Assembly: GCA_022769085.1 (NCBI GenBank)
Contig: JALEKO010000009.1
Coordinates: 1-57,162 of the forward strand
Length of the DNA stretch: 57,162 bases
Direction of reading: 5' to 3'
Source of the DNA: Peptoniphilaceae bacterium
GTDB taxonomy: Bacteria; Bacillota; Clostridia; Tissierellales; Peptoniphilaceae
Under the pieces are notes generated by a model. The model was not told the DNA's origin. It made no database searches and saw only the letters and a program-made list of their open reading frames with translations. A program made the position numbers and the translations under genes. Shown here piece after piece: positions 17,775 through 27,175 of the stretch (positions within the stretch are counted from its first letter, which is position 1; every line of letters starts with the position of its first letter).

Positions 17775-17796
17775 AGTTTTAAATTTTTAACTTATA

Positions 17797-18168
17797 TTAT
17801 TTTTTATCCAAAAAATAATATGTAAAAATGCTTTTTGCGAGAATTTCGCCTTCCGATGTTTTTACTTCAACATCATAAACTGCTGTTTTTTTGCCTGCTT
17901 TTATAAGGCTTGCAGTCGATGTGATATATTCTATTTTTTTTGATTTTAATCCTGCATTTATATAATTTATATTTGACGAGAGAGTTACAGCTTTTGACTT
18001 TTTATTTGCAGCATATCCTGACGAACTATCTGCAAGCGTAAAAATCACTCCTCCTTGAATTGCTCCTCTTAAATTATAAAATTCATCTTTAAGGTAAAGT
18101 TTATTAATACTTTTCTCAAAAGAGATTTCAATAAATTCTATTCCCAAATAATCAATAAAATTTTTCAT
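17797..18168 (-). CDS. PaaI-type hotdog-fold thioesterase
   Basis: The 123-residue protein has the single hotdog domain of the PaaI/YdiI thioesterase family, enzymes that hydrolyse acyl-CoA thioesters. The helix region GAIQGGVIFTLADSSSGYAAN (about 36-56) is the family signature, with D47 as the likely catalytic acid and the preceding QGG typical of the loop. The second half forms the beta-sheet (SLIKAGKKTAVYDVEVKTSEGEILA). Its substrate cannot be inferred. It is the last gene of the leftward malQ-glgP-ZIP operon, 23 bases after the transporter, and is followed by a terminator. Confidence 0.88.
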   Translation of the reverse strand: MKNFIDYLGIEFIEISFEKSINKLYLKDEFYNLRGAIQGGVIFTLADSSSGYAANKKSKAVTLSSNINYINAGLKSKKIEYITSTASLIKAGKKTAVYDVEVKTSEGEILAKSIFTYYFLDKK

Positions 18169-18191
18169 TTTTTCCTATCTTTTCTTATATT

Positions 18192-18983
18192 TTATCCAAG
18201 CATTACATCTAAAATCATCATTAGGCAAAATCCTAAAGAAAATCCTATAGTTCCTAAGTTTGTATGGCTTTCTCCTTCTCCTGTAGCTTCTGGAATAAGT
18301 TCTTCGACAACAACATACATCATTGCTCCTGCTGCAAAAGAAAGTAAATATGGTAAAAATGGAACTAAAATATGCGTAAGTAGAATTGTAAGAACTGCAG
18401 CAACAGGTTCTACTGCTCCTGATAGTGTTCCATTTACAAATGCTTTAAGTTTACTTTCACCCTGTGAATGTAAAGGCATCGAAATTATTGCACCTTCAGG
18501 AAAATTTTGTATGGCAATTCCAATTGAAAGTACAAAAGCAGATGTAATTGTAACATTTCCAAAACCTTCAATAAATCCAGCATAAGATACTCCTACAGCC
18601 ATTCCTTCTGGAATATTATGGAGAGTTACGGCTAAAACAAGCATTGTTGTTTTTTTAAAAGATGCTTTTATTCCTTCAGGCTTTTTAGAGTCTACATGAA
18701 GATGTGGAATAATATTATCAAGTATAAGAAGAAAAATTATTCCTATCATAAAACCAACTGCCGAAGGTATCCGTGAAAATTTCCCCATTTTATTTGACAT
18801 TTCCATTGATGGAATAAGTAATGACCATATACTTGCTGCAACCATAACTCCTGCTGCAAAACCTGAAAGAGTTTTTTGAGTTTTTCCATTTAATTCTTTA
18901 TCTTTCATGAAAAAAACACAAAAAGAGCCTAAAGTGGTTCCTATAAAAGGAATTAAAAGTCCTATTAATACATCAAAATTCAT
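18192..18983 (-). CDS. ZIP-family metal transporter (GufA-like)
   Basis: This 263-residue inner-membrane protein has about eight hydrophobic segments and the ZIP metal-site motifs: HNIPEG in TM4 (about residue 130) and QNFPEGA in TM5. A histidine-containing loop (HLHVD) lies between TM3 and TM4. ZIP proteins import zinc, iron or manganese; the exact metal is unknown. I place the start at 18983, where ATG overlaps the glgP stop as TAATG. An in-frame GTG four codons upstream (18995) is possible. No strong Shine-Dalgarno is seen, so reinitiation after glgP is likely. The link to glycogen genes is positional only. Confidence 0.9.
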   Translation of the reverse strand: MNFDVLIGLLIPFIGTTLGSFCVFFMKDKELNGKTQKTLSGFAAGVMVAASIWSLLIPSMEMSNKMGKFSRIPSAVGFMIGIIFLLILDNIIPHLHVDSKKPEGIKASFKKTTMLVLAVTLHNIPEGMAVGVSYAGFIEGFGNVTITSAFVLSIGIAIQNFPEGAIISMPLHSQGESKLKAFVNGTLSGAVEPVAAVLTILLTHILVPFLPYLLSFAAGAMMYVVVEELIPEATGEGESHTNLGTIGFSLGFCLMMILDVMLG

Positions 18984-21334
18984 TATATATACCATATTTC
19001 ATCAGCATATTCCTTAATAGTTCTATCTGATGAAAATTTTCCACAGTTTGCTAAATTCATTAATGCCATCTTTGCCCATTTATTTTTATCTTTATAAGTT
19101 TTGGATACTTCTTCATGTGCTTTTCTATATGCATTAAAATCTGCAAGAACGAAATAAGTATCTCTTCCATTCATTGTAAGTTCACTATAAAGGTCTGAAA
19201 GCATACCAGATCCGTCATCTGAAAGTGTTCCATCTATTAATGCATCTAAAGCTCTTTTTAAATACTTATCGGAATTATAAATTTCATATGGGTCATAACT
19301 TTCTCTAAGTTTTTCTAATTCTTCTACAGTATTTCCAAATCTGAAATTATTTTCTTCTCCTGATGCTTCAAAAATTTCAATATTTGCTCCATCATAAGTT
19401 CCAATTGTTGGTGCTGCATTCATCATGAATTTCATATTTCCAGTTCCAGATGCTTCTTTACCTGCTGTTGAAATTTGTTCTGAAATATCTGCTGCAGGAA
19501 ATAATTTTTCTCCATATGTTACTCTATAATTTGATATAAAAACCAATTTTAATTTTTTTGATACTTCACTGTCTCCGTTTATAAGTCTAGATACTTCATT
19601 TGCGAATTTAATAATTCCTTTTGCTCTGTAATATCCAGGAGCCGCTTTTCCTCCAATAATATATGTTGTAGGATATATATCAAAATCTTTATCTTCCTTT
19701 AATCTAAAATATAAATATAGACAATGTAATATACATAAATGTTGACGCTTATACTCATGAATTCTTTTTACCAAAATATCAAAAATAGAATTTGTATTTA
19801 CTGAAATGGATTCATTTGTTTTGAGATATCTTGCAAGTCTTTCTTTGTTATATTTTTTTATATCCATAAGTTCTTTAAGAGTTTCTTCATCATCGACAAA
19901 TTTCTCAAGCTCTTTTAGCTTTGAAAGATTGTATTTCCACTCTTCATTTCCAAGCCTTTTTGTAATAAAATTAGAAAGTTTAGGATTTGCATACATAAGC
20001 CGACGTCTAGGAGTTACTCCATTTGTTTTATTTGAAAATTTTTCTGGCATGATTTTATACCATTGACTTAATGTATCATTTATTAAAATATTAGAATGAA
20101 TTTTTGCAACTCCATTTACTTTTCTTGAAACATAAACTGCAAGATAAGCCATTTCAACTACATCATCATGGACTATTTTATATTTTTCTATTTCATAGTC
20201 AGAAATACCTTTTTGTTTAAATTTTTCGATTAATCTTCTATTTATTTCAAAAATTATATCCTTTATTCTAGGGTTTACTTCTGTAACTATATCAACAGTC
20301 CATTTTTCAAGTGCTTCTTGTAAAACTGTATGATTTGTAAAATTAAAAGTTTCTGTACAAATTCTAAAAGCTTCATCCCATGAAAGATCTTGTTCATCAA
20401 GTAAAATTCTAATTAGTTCAGGAATTGCTATAACAGGGTGTGTATCGTTAAGTTGAATAGTGTTATACTTTGAAAAGTCTTTAAATGTTATATCTTCTGG
20501 AAAATCTTTTTTATATCTTTCAACCATATCTTGTATGCTTGCAGATGAGAAAAAATATTGTTGTTTTAGTCTTAAAACTTTTCCAGGTCTTTGATCGTCA
20601 TTTGGATATAAAACTCTTGTTATGTCTTCTGCTCTATTTTTTTCAGATACTGCACCGTCGTATTGAAAATTATTAAATTTTGTAAAATCAAAATCATTAA
20701 ATGCTTCTGCTTGCCATAATCTTAAAGTGTTAATTTTTCCATTTTTATATCCAATTACAGGCATATCGTAAGGCACAGCTTTTACTTTTTGATCTCTAAA
20801 TGAAATTATTTTTGCATCAGATTCAACTCTTATAGACCAACCGTCTCCATTTTTAAGCCAATCATCGCCTTCTTCAACCTGAAATCCATTTTCTATTTTT
20901 TGTTTGAATATACCTTGGCTATATCTGATTCCGTATCCACACAGATTATCATTCATTGTTGCAGCTGAATCCATAAAGCATGCAGCAAGTCTTCCTAAGC
21001 CGCCGTTTCCAAGTGCTGCATCTTCTTCTCTTGTTTCGAGATCTTCTATGTCAATTTTTATTTCTGATAAAGCTTCTTTAACTTCATCATAAAGTCCAAG
21101 ATTTAAAAGATTACATCCTAAAGCTCTTCCCATTAAAAATTCTGCAGAAAAATAATATGCTTTTCTTTCTAGTCTTGATTTTTCTCTTGATAAAATCCAT
21201 TTTTGATTTATTTCTTCCATTAATGTATCACATAATGCATTATATTTTTCTCTATCATTTACATCTTCAAATCTTCTAGAATATTTTCTAACTACATTTT
21301 CTTTATATCTTTCAATAAATCTTTTCTTTTCCAT
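18983..21334 (-). CDS. glgP: Glycogen/starch phosphorylase
   Basis: This 783-residue GT35 enzyme releases glucose-1-phosphate from alpha-1,4-glucan using phosphate and pyridoxal phosphate. The PLP lysine lies in EASGTGNMKFMMNA (about residue 634), and GNGGLGRLAACFMDS near the N-terminus is the conserved phosphorylase segment. The length is typical of bacterial enzymes, without regulatory extensions. It begins seven bases after malQ and overlaps the ZIP gene, forming the operon malQ-glgP-ZIP-thioesterase. No glycogen synthesis genes are in the window, so the pair may serve maltodextrin or glycogen breakdown. Confidence 0.96.
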   Translation of the reverse strand: MEKKRFIERYKENVVRKYSRRFEDVNDREKYNALCDTLMEEINQKWILSREKSRLERKAYYFSAEFLMGRALGCNLLNLGLYDEVKEALSEIKIDIEDLETREEDAALGNGGLGRLAACFMDSAATMNDNLCGYGIRYSQGIFKQKIENGFQVEEGDDWLKNGDGWSIRVESDAKIISFRDQKVKAVPYDMPVIGYKNGKINTLRLWQAEAFNDFDFTKFNNFQYDGAVSEKNRAEDITRVLYPNDDQRPGKVLRLKQQYFFSSASIQDMVERYKKDFPEDITFKDFSKYNTIQLNDTHPVIAIPELIRILLDEQDLSWDEAFRICTETFNFTNHTVLQEALEKWTVDIVTEVNPRIKDIIFEINRRLIEKFKQKGISDYEIEKYKIVHDDVVEMAYLAVYVSRKVNGVAKIHSNILINDTLSQWYKIMPEKFSNKTNGVTPRRRLMYANPKLSNFITKRLGNEEWKYNLSKLKELEKFVDDEETLKELMDIKKYNKERLARYLKTNESISVNTNSIFDILVKRIHEYKRQHLCILHCLYLYFRLKEDKDFDIYPTTYIIGGKAAPGYYRAKGIIKFANEVSRLINGDSEVSKKLKLVFISNYRVTYGEKLFPAADISEQISTAGKEASGTGNMKFMMNAAPTIGTYDGANIEIFEASGEENNFRFGNTVEELEKLRESYDPYEIYNSDKYLKRALDALIDGTLSDDGSGMLSDLYSELTMNGRDTYFVLADFNAYRKAHEEVSKTYKDKNKWAKMALMNLANCGKFSSDRTIKEYADEIWYI

Positions 21335-21341
21335 AATTCTC

Positions 21342-22859
21342 CTAATTTCTGTCGTATAAATTGCCCATTTTTTTAATTTTTTCTGAAAGTTCGTTACTAA
21401 AATCTTCTTTTAATGTTCTCCGTTTCCGATTTCCTCCACTTTTTCCTGGAAAATTTATTCTTGCATCATCTGATAAATTTAAAAAATCTTGAATTTCAAA
21501 AATAGAAATTGTAGAAACTGAACTCATAAGCCCTCTAATTATTCCCCAATTATATCCTTCTTCATCTGTAAGTGCAAAATAGTTCTTTACTCTTTGCAAG
21601 TTTTCTTCATCTAATGAATTAAGCCATCCATTAATAGTTGACTGGTCATGTGTTGAAGAATAGCATACACTATTTTTTTCATAATTATGAGGTAGATTTT
21701 CACTTTTCATTGAAGAATCAAATGCAAATTGAATAACTTTCATTCCAGGAAAGTTAAAGTTATTTTTCATTTTTCTTATTTCATCTGTTATAACTCCTAA
21801 ATCTTCTACTATAAATTGTATATCTGGGATTTTTTCCAAAACTGTTTTAAAAAATTTTTCAGGTTTTGCATCGACCCATTTTCCATATTTTGCATTATCA
21901 TCAGTTGATGGTATTTCATAATATCTATTAAATCCTATAAAATGATCAAGCCTTATTATATCAAATAATTTATTATTTATCATAAGTCTATCAATCCAAA
22001 ACTTAAAATTATTTTCTTCCATTTTATCCCAATCGTAGAGTGGATTTCCCCGAAGTTGACCATTTTCGTTAAATCCATCTGGAGGAGCTCCTGAAAGAAA
22101 TATAGGATTTTTATTTTCATCAAGTTTTAAAATATTACTATTTGCCCAGGCATCTGCCGAGTCCATAGCAACATATATTGGAATATCACCGATTATTTTA
22201 ATTTTTTTTCTATTTGCATATGTTTTTAAATTATTCCATTGTTTAAAAAATTCATATTGAACAAATATGTAAAAATTTATCTCTTCTTCATGTTCTTTTG
22301 AAAATTTTTCAAGAGATAAACTTTCTCTTTCTTTATATTCTTTTGGAAATTCCAACCGACTTACATCTAGTTTTTCAGTTTTTATTGCCATATAAAGTGC
22401 ATAATCATCAAGCCGAAATTTTTCTTTTTCTCTAAAAATTTTAATATCTTCTTTTAGTTTTTCTTTTCCATTTTCATATGCTTTTTTGAGTATTCTATAT
22501 CGCATATTATATTGAATTGAATAATCCACATATCTTGGGTTATCTCCAAAATCTACGTTAATGTAATCTTCTTCTTTTAAAAGAGAATCTTCTTTTAATA
22601 AATCTAAATCAATAAAATATGGATTTCCAGCAAATGATGAAAAAGATTGATAAGGGCTATCTCCATAACTTGTAGGGCCTAATGGAAGTATTTGCCAATA
22701 TTTTATTGAAGAGTTTGCACAAAAATCTACAAATTCATAAGCGGCTTTTCCAAATGTTCCGATACCATAATTACTTGGTAAAGAAAATATTGGCATAATG
22801 ATTCCATTTCCTCTTTGTAAATTTTTATTTAAAATTTTATTTGTTTTTTGCTCTGTCAT
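21342..22859 (-). CDS. malQ: 4-alpha-glucanotransferase (amylomaltase)
   Basis: MalQ (GH77) transfers alpha-1,4-glucan segments between maltodextrins, working with GlgP to degrade them. The sequence begins with the family region RGNGIIMPIFSLPSNYGIGTFGKAAY and has PLGPTSYGDSPYQSFSSFAGNPYFID, IRLDHFIGFNRYYEIP (catalytic Asp in RLDHF) and EDLGVITDEI (acid/base Glu), with the late Asp in STHDQST. Length is about 505 residues. An in-frame ATG four codons upstream exists, but GGAAAAAATT precedes the ATG at 22859, as in the same-looking nrdD start. It heads a leftward operon divergent from ddl. Confidence 0.96.
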   Translation of the reverse strand: MTEQKTNKILNKNLQRGNGIIMPIFSLPSNYGIGTFGKAAYEFVDFCANSSIKYWQILPLGPTSYGDSPYQSFSSFAGNPYFIDLDLLKEDSLLKEEDYINVDFGDNPRYVDYSIQYNMRYRILKKAYENGKEKLKEDIKIFREKEKFRLDDYALYMAIKTEKLDVSRLEFPKEYKERESLSLEKFSKEHEEEINFYIFVQYEFFKQWNNLKTYANRKKIKIIGDIPIYVAMDSADAWANSNILKLDENKNPIFLSGAPPDGFNENGQLRGNPLYDWDKMEENNFKFWIDRLMINNKLFDIIRLDHFIGFNRYYEIPSTDDNAKYGKWVDAKPEKFFKTVLEKIPDIQFIVEDLGVITDEIRKMKNNFNFPGMKVIQFAFDSSMKSENLPHNYEKNSVCYSSTHDQSTINGWLNSLDEENLQRVKNYFALTDEEGYNWGIIRGLMSSVSTISIFEIQDFLNLSDDARINFPGKSGGNRKRRTLKEDFSNELSEKIKKMGNLYDRN

Positions 22860-23001
22860 AATTTTTTCCATTAAATTTTATTTTCTAATATTACTTTAGC
22901 ATTAATATCTAAAAAAACAAAGTTAAAGTTGAATAAACAGTCTTTCTTGAAGTATCATTATAAAAAATAGTTGTCATATTATTAATTTTGAAAGGAAAAT
23001 A

Positions 23002-24021
23002 ATGAAAAAAATTTATCTTTTATGCGGATCGCCGTCTACAGAACATGATATTTCTTTAAGATCTGCAAAAAATATTTGTGAAAATTTAAATAAAGAAAAA
23101 TACGAATTAAAAATTGTATATATTGATAAAAGAGGGCATTTTTCAAAGCCTTTTAATTTTGAAAATATAAAAAGCGAATTTGATTTGGTAAGAAAAACCG
23201 ATGATGATTTTTCAAAATCAATTTTTGATTTTTTAAATGATGTAAATGACCGTGAAAATTCATTAGTAATACCATGTGTTCATGGTAATTTTGGAGAAGA
23301 TGGTAAACTTCAGGGATTTTTGGATATATGTGGAATAAAATATATTGGAAATGGAGTTTTATCATCGGCAATTTGTATGGATAAAGAAACATCAAATGAT
23401 ATTTTTCAACTTCACAATATAAAACAAGCAAGGTACATGACATGTACAAGTTCTTCATTAGATGAAAAATTTTTAGATGAGTGTATTGAATATATAAAAT
23501 TTCCTATGATTGTAAAACCATCTGCAAATGGTTCTTCAATAGGAGTAAACAAAGCTTTAAATAGAGAAGATTTAAAAAAATATATAAATGAAGCTTTAAA
23601 ATATGATAAAAAAGCTTTAATTGAAGAATTAATTGAAGCTCAAGAAATAGAAATATCAGTGGTAGGGGATATAAACCCAAAAACAAGTAAGCCAGGAGCT
23701 TACATTTCAAATCATACTTTTTTAGATTATGATGCTAAATACTTTGACAAAGAAACAATTGAAAAAGTTCCATATGAGATGAATTCTGAAGATGAAACAA
23801 AAGCCAGAGAAATTGCAAAAAAAGCATATATTGCTTGTCACTGTGAGGGATTTGCAAGGGTAGATATATTTTATAAAAAAGAAAGTCATGAATTTTTTAT
23901 AAATGAAATAAATACATTTCCAGGGCTTACTCCATCATCATTTTTTGCAAGACTTTGGGAAAAAACATATGATGTTAACTTTGAAAAATTTTTAGATGAA
24001 CTGATAGAGGAAAAATTATGA
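23002..24021 (+). CDS. ddl: D-alanine--D-alanine ligase
   Basis: Ddl makes the D-Ala-D-Ala dipeptide for peptidoglycan using ATP. This 339-residue ATP-grasp protein has the N-terminal GSPSTEHDISLRSA loop (family form GGxSxEHxVSxxSA), the central PSANGSSIGVNKA nucleotide-binding region and the C-terminal NEINTFPGLTPSS metal and substrate segment. The last carries a Phe-Pro after Thr where MPGFT is common. GAAAGGAAAAT precedes the ATG. Its stop overlaps the murF start (ATGA), so the product feeds directly into the next enzyme. Confidence 0.96.
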   Translation: MKKIYLLCGSPSTEHDISLRSAKNICENLNKEKYELKIVYIDKRGHFSKPFNFENIKSEFDLVRKTDDDFSKSIFDFLNDVNDRENSLVIPCVHGNFGEDGKLQGFLDICGIKYIGNGVLSSAICMDKETSNDIFQLHNIKQARYMTCTSSSLDEKFLDECIEYIKFPMIVKPSANGSSIGVNKALNREDLKKYINEALKYDKKALIEELIEAQEIEISVVGDINPKTSKPGAYISNHTFLDYDAKYFDKETIEKVPYEMNSEDETKAREIAKKAYIACHCEGFARVDIFYKKESHEFFINEINTFPGLTPSSFFARLWEKTYDVNFEKFLDELIEEKL

Positions 24022-25412
24022 TAAAAAGAACACTTTCACAAATAGCAAAAATGGTATCGGGTCATCTTGATTCTAAATTTGATGAAAATTTAGAAATAGA
24101 AGGGATTTCAATAGATTCAAGAACTATAGATAAAAATAACTTATATATTCCAATTATAGGAGAAAAATTTGATGGAAGAATTTTCATAAAAGAAAGTGAA
24201 AATAAAGGTGCAACAGCTTTTTTAATAGATGAAAATTATAAAATCGCACAAAATATAAATATTCCATATATTGTTGTAAAAGATACAAAACAAGCATTGC
24301 AAGATCTTGCAAAATCATATAGAAAAGAACTTAATATAAAAATAATTGGAATTACAGGTTCAAATGGAAAGACAACTACAAAAGATCTTTTAAAAACTGT
24401 AATTTCAAAAAAATATAAAACAAAACAAACCTATGGAAATTTGAATAATGAAATTGGAGTTCCAAAAACAATTTTAAACTTTGACGATGACACACAAGTT
24501 GGAATTGTTGAGATGGGAATTGAAGATTTTAATGAAATGAATGTTTTAACAGATATTGTAAATCCTGATATTGCAGTAATTACAAATATTGGCGATAGCC
24601 ATTTACTTAAGCTTAAGTCAAGAGAAGGAATAGCAGAAGCAAAATTAGAAATATTAAATTCTCTTTCAGATGATGGAATTTTTATATATAATGGAGATGA
24701 TATCACTTTAAAAAAAGTCTTTCCACAATTTAAAGATAAAATTAAAAACAATCAAAAAGTCATTACATTTGGTCAAAATGACGACAATGATTTTATAGTA
24801 AAAGAAATAGATTCAAATCGATTTGGAAATAGCTTTTCACATGAAGAAAATATTTATAATGTTCCTCTTTTAGGAAATCATCAAATTTATAACGGAGCAG
24901 TTGCTGTTTTAATAGGAAATATTTTACAAATAGACAATGAAAAAATTAAAGAAGGTCTTAAAGAAGTAAAATCTACAAAGAATAGAAATGAAATAATTGA
25001 ATGTAAAGGCTTTGACATTTTAAATGACGCATATAAATCAAATCCTCAAAATTTAACACAGGCACTTGAGACTATGAAATTTCTTCAAGGATATAAAAGA
25101 AAAATTGCTGTTTTAGGAGATATGTTGGAGCTTGGCGAAAATCAAGAAGAACTTCACAGAGAAATTGGAGAAAAGTTAGATCCAAAATCTATAGATTATG
25201 TTTTGCTTTTTGGAAATTTAAGTAAATACATATATAATCAAGCTTTAAAAACTTATCCTAAAAATAGAATTTACCATTTTGAAAGTAAAAATGATTTAAT
25301 AGATGAATTAAAATATATAATAGTAAAATCTACGCTTGTTCTTGTAAAAGGCTCAAGGGCAATGCATATGGAAGAAATAATTGAGGCAATAAAAGAATTA
25401 AAAGTTGAATAA
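24018..25412 (+). CDS. murF: UDP-N-acetylmuramoyl-tripeptide--D-alanyl-D-alanine ligase
   Basis: MurF adds the D-Ala-D-Ala dipeptide to UDP-MurNAc-tripeptide in the cytoplasm. The Mur ligase order is visible: N-terminal domain with GISIDSRTI, central ATP domain with GITGSNGKTTTKDLL (about 111-125) and NLNNEIGVP, and a C-terminal domain with DAYKSNP and GDMLELGE. Length, 464 residues, is normal. It overlaps ddl by four bases and is followed after 17 bases by a PfkB-type kinase. Confidence 0.96.
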   Translation: MIKRTLSQIAKMVSGHLDSKFDENLEIEGISIDSRTIDKNNLYIPIIGEKFDGRIFIKESENKGATAFLIDENYKIAQNINIPYIVVKDTKQALQDLAKSYRKELNIKIIGITGSNGKTTTKDLLKTVISKKYKTKQTYGNLNNEIGVPKTILNFDDDTQVGIVEMGIEDFNEMNVLTDIVNPDIAVITNIGDSHLLKLKSREGIAEAKLEILNSLSDDGIFIYNGDDITLKKVFPQFKDKIKNNQKVITFGQNDDNDFIVKEIDSNRFGNSFSHEENIYNVPLLGNHQIYNGAVAVLIGNILQIDNEKIKEGLKEVKSTKNRNEIIECKGFDILNDAYKSNPQNLTQALETMKFLQGYKRKIAVLGDMLELGENQEELHREIGEKLDPKSIDYVLLFGNLSKYIYNQALKTYPKNRIYHFESKNDLIDELKYIIVKSTLVLVKGSRAMHMEEIIEAIKELKVE

Positions 25413-25429
25413 ATTAATTGGAGGGAATA

Positions 25430-26350
25430 ATGATTTATACAGTTACATTAAATCCGTCAGTGGATTTATATATACCTACAAATGACATTAAAACTGGAAA
25501 AATGAATAGAATTGAAAAAGAATATACAGTTCCAGGAGGAAAAGCACTTAGGGTTTCAAGAATGTTAGAAAGATTAAGAATACCAACTGTTGCAACAGGT
25601 TTTGTTGGTGGTTTCCAAGGTTTATTTATTGAAGATTGGATGAAAAAAGAAAATATTTTAACCGATTTTGTAACAATTTCAGAGCCTACAAGAACAAATG
25701 TAAAATTTATTTCAAATGGAAAAGAAACTTATATTAATTCAGTAGGTCCAAGTGTTAAAGAAAGTGAAGTAAATGAGCTTATTTATTATCTATCAAGAGT
25801 TGCAGAAGGTGATACAGTTATAATGGGAGGAAGTCTTCCAGTATTAAAAAATTATGATATTTATCAAAGAATGATATCTGTATGTAAAGCAAATAAAGCA
25901 AGTTTTGTAATAGATATTCCTGCAAAGTATTTACCAGATGCTATAAAAGAAAGGCCAGTTCTTGTAAAACCAAATAGGGAAGACGTTGAAGAAATGTTTA
26001 ATGTAAAGCTTGATAGCGATGAAAAAATAATTAAAGCTGGAAAAGAAATTATAAAGCTTGGAGCAAAAAATGTAATTATTTCGCTTGCAGAAAATGGAGC
26101 AATGTTCTTTTCTGAAAATGGTGATATATACAGAGGACTTGGAATAGACGTAGATGTAATTAATACAGTTGGTGCAAGAGATTCAATGATTGCAGGTTTT
26201 ATTGGAACATATGTAAAACATGGAGATAATATAGAAAGCTTTAGGGTTTCTTTAGCAGCTGCTACAGCATCACTTGTTGTAAATGATATTCCAGATGCAG
26301 ATCTTGTTAATTCATATATAAATTTGGTGAAAATTGAAAAATTAAATTAA
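25430..26350 (+). CDS. PfkB-family sugar kinase-like protein (1-phosphofructokinase/tagatose-6-phosphate kinase type) with altered motifs
   Basis: The 306-residue protein aligns by eye with the FruK/LacC branch of PfkB kinases (MIYTVTLNPSVDLYI start; KPNREDVEEMF). Key positions deviate: the substrate motif usually GGKGINVSR reads GGKALRVSR (36-44), the usual SGSLPPG reads GGSLPVL, the DTSG-type segment reads DIPA (162-165), and the anion hole GAGDS reads GARDS (248-252), keeping the catalytic D251. These changes fit a changed substrate or a kinase that no longer acts on hexose phosphates. GGAGGGAAT precedes the ATG at 25430. It is last in the ddl-murF operon, before a terminator, and its role there is unknown. 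Confidence 0.85.
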   Translation: MIYTVTLNPSVDLYIPTNDIKTGKMNRIEKEYTVPGGKALRVSRMLERLRIPTVATGFVGGFQGLFIEDWMKKENILTDFVTISEPTRTNVKFISNGKETYINSVGPSVKESEVNELIYYLSRVAEGDTVIMGGSLPVLKNYDIYQRMISVCKANKASFVIDIPAKYLPDAIKERPVLVKPNREDVEEMFNVKLDSDEKIIKAGKEIIKLGAKNVIISLAENGAMFFSENGDIYRGLGIDVDVINTVGARDSMIAGFIGTYVKHGDNIESFRVSLAAATASLVVNDIPDADLVNSYINLVKIEKLN

Positions 26351-26359
26351 AATCAAAAT

Positions 26360-26405
26360 AAAATACTGATGTTTCTGTTTTTAAAATAGAAATCATCAGT
26401 ATTTT
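26360..26405. terminator. Bidirectional terminator between pfkB-like and UPF0340 genes
   Basis: AAAATACTGATG pairs perfectly with CATCAGTATTTT, extended inward by TTTCT/AGAAA. It lies between convergent genes. Confidence 0.92.
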
Positions 26406-26426
26406 AAATTATAGAGTAAAAAATAA

Positions 26427-26966
26427 TTATTTATAAATAGCTCTTTGCCCACCAATTAATTTTGGTCTTGATTTTAAAGCTGTAAGATGAGCTTTTCCAA
26501 TTTCTTTTATTTTTAACCTTACAGGAACTTGAACGAATTTAATATGCATTCCAATAGATGTATCACCTATATCAAGCCCTGCATCTGCAGAGACATGTTC
26601 AATCATTACTGGGTCTTTCATCATAGAAAAAGCAGCCATTGACATAGCACCGCCTGCATGAAGGGATGGAATTACTGAAACAATTTCAAAATTTTTTTTG
26701 TAAGCTATCTCTCTTTCTATTACAAGTGCTCTGTTAATATGTTCGCAGCCTTGAACTGCAAGATAAATTCCATTTTCATTTAATATATTTAGAATTTCTT
26801 TTACAACAACTTTTCCAACTTCTTCATTTGAATTTTTGCCGATAACACCACCAACTATTTCACTTGAAGATGCACCAAGCACAAAAATATCTCCCTTTTT
26901 TAGAGAAGATTTTTCTAATAATTCAGTCACCGCATTTTTTGTTTGTTCTTTTATTTCTTCCAACAT
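26427..26966 (-). CDS. UPF0340/TIGR01440 family protein (YwlG-like)
   Basis: This 179-residue protein has the UPF0340 hallmarks: [17 protein letters not shown] (about 31-47), [16 protein letters not shown] (about 69-84) and the glycine-rich [11 protein letters not shown] (about 103-113). The family is widespread in Firmicutes and of unknown function; the QGCEH segment suggests a metal or cofactor site, which is inference. AAGGAG precedes the start, and a good promoter lies upstream. It appears to be a single-gene unit. Confidence 0.92.
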   Translation of the reverse strand: MLEEIKEQTKNAVTELLEKSSLKKGDIFVLGASSSEIVGGVIGKNSNEEVGKVVVKEILNILNENGIYLAVQGCEHINRALVIEREIAYKKNFEIVSVIPSLHAGGAMSMAAFSMMKDPVMIEHVSADAGLDIGDTSIGMHIKFVQVPVRLKIKEIGKAHLTALKSRPKLIGGQRAIYK

Positions 26967-26984
26967 TTTTTTCTCCTTATCTTA

Positions 26985-27013
26985 ATAATATTTGATTTAT
27001 TTTAAAAAATCAA
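26985..27013 (-). promoter_or_regulatory. Promoter of the UPF0340 gene with an overlapping palindrome
   Basis: On the minus strand TTGATT and TATTAT are separated by 17 bases, about 20 bases before the gene. TTGATTT (26992-26998) and AAATCAA (27007-27013) form an inverted repeat covering the -35 and spacer, a possible operator. Confidence 0.6.
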
Positions 27014-27132
27014 GATATATTATTTTTTTAAAATAAATAGAAAAATATAGTCAAAAAATTAAAAATATTTAATGTAAATAAATTATTACATACTATTAAA
27101 GATATAAAATTTTTTTAATATTTTAAACAAAA

Positions 27133-27165
27133 AAAAGTAGTAAATATGTTAAATTTACTACTTTT
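27133..27165 (-). terminator. Terminator of the permease-DUF3783-udp operon
   Basis: AAAAGTAGTAAAT pairs with ATTTACTACTTTT around a seven-base loop, 11 bases past the stop of the 42-residue peptide gene. A T-run follows on the minus strand. Confidence 0.88.
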
Positions 27166-27175
27166 ATATTCCTGC

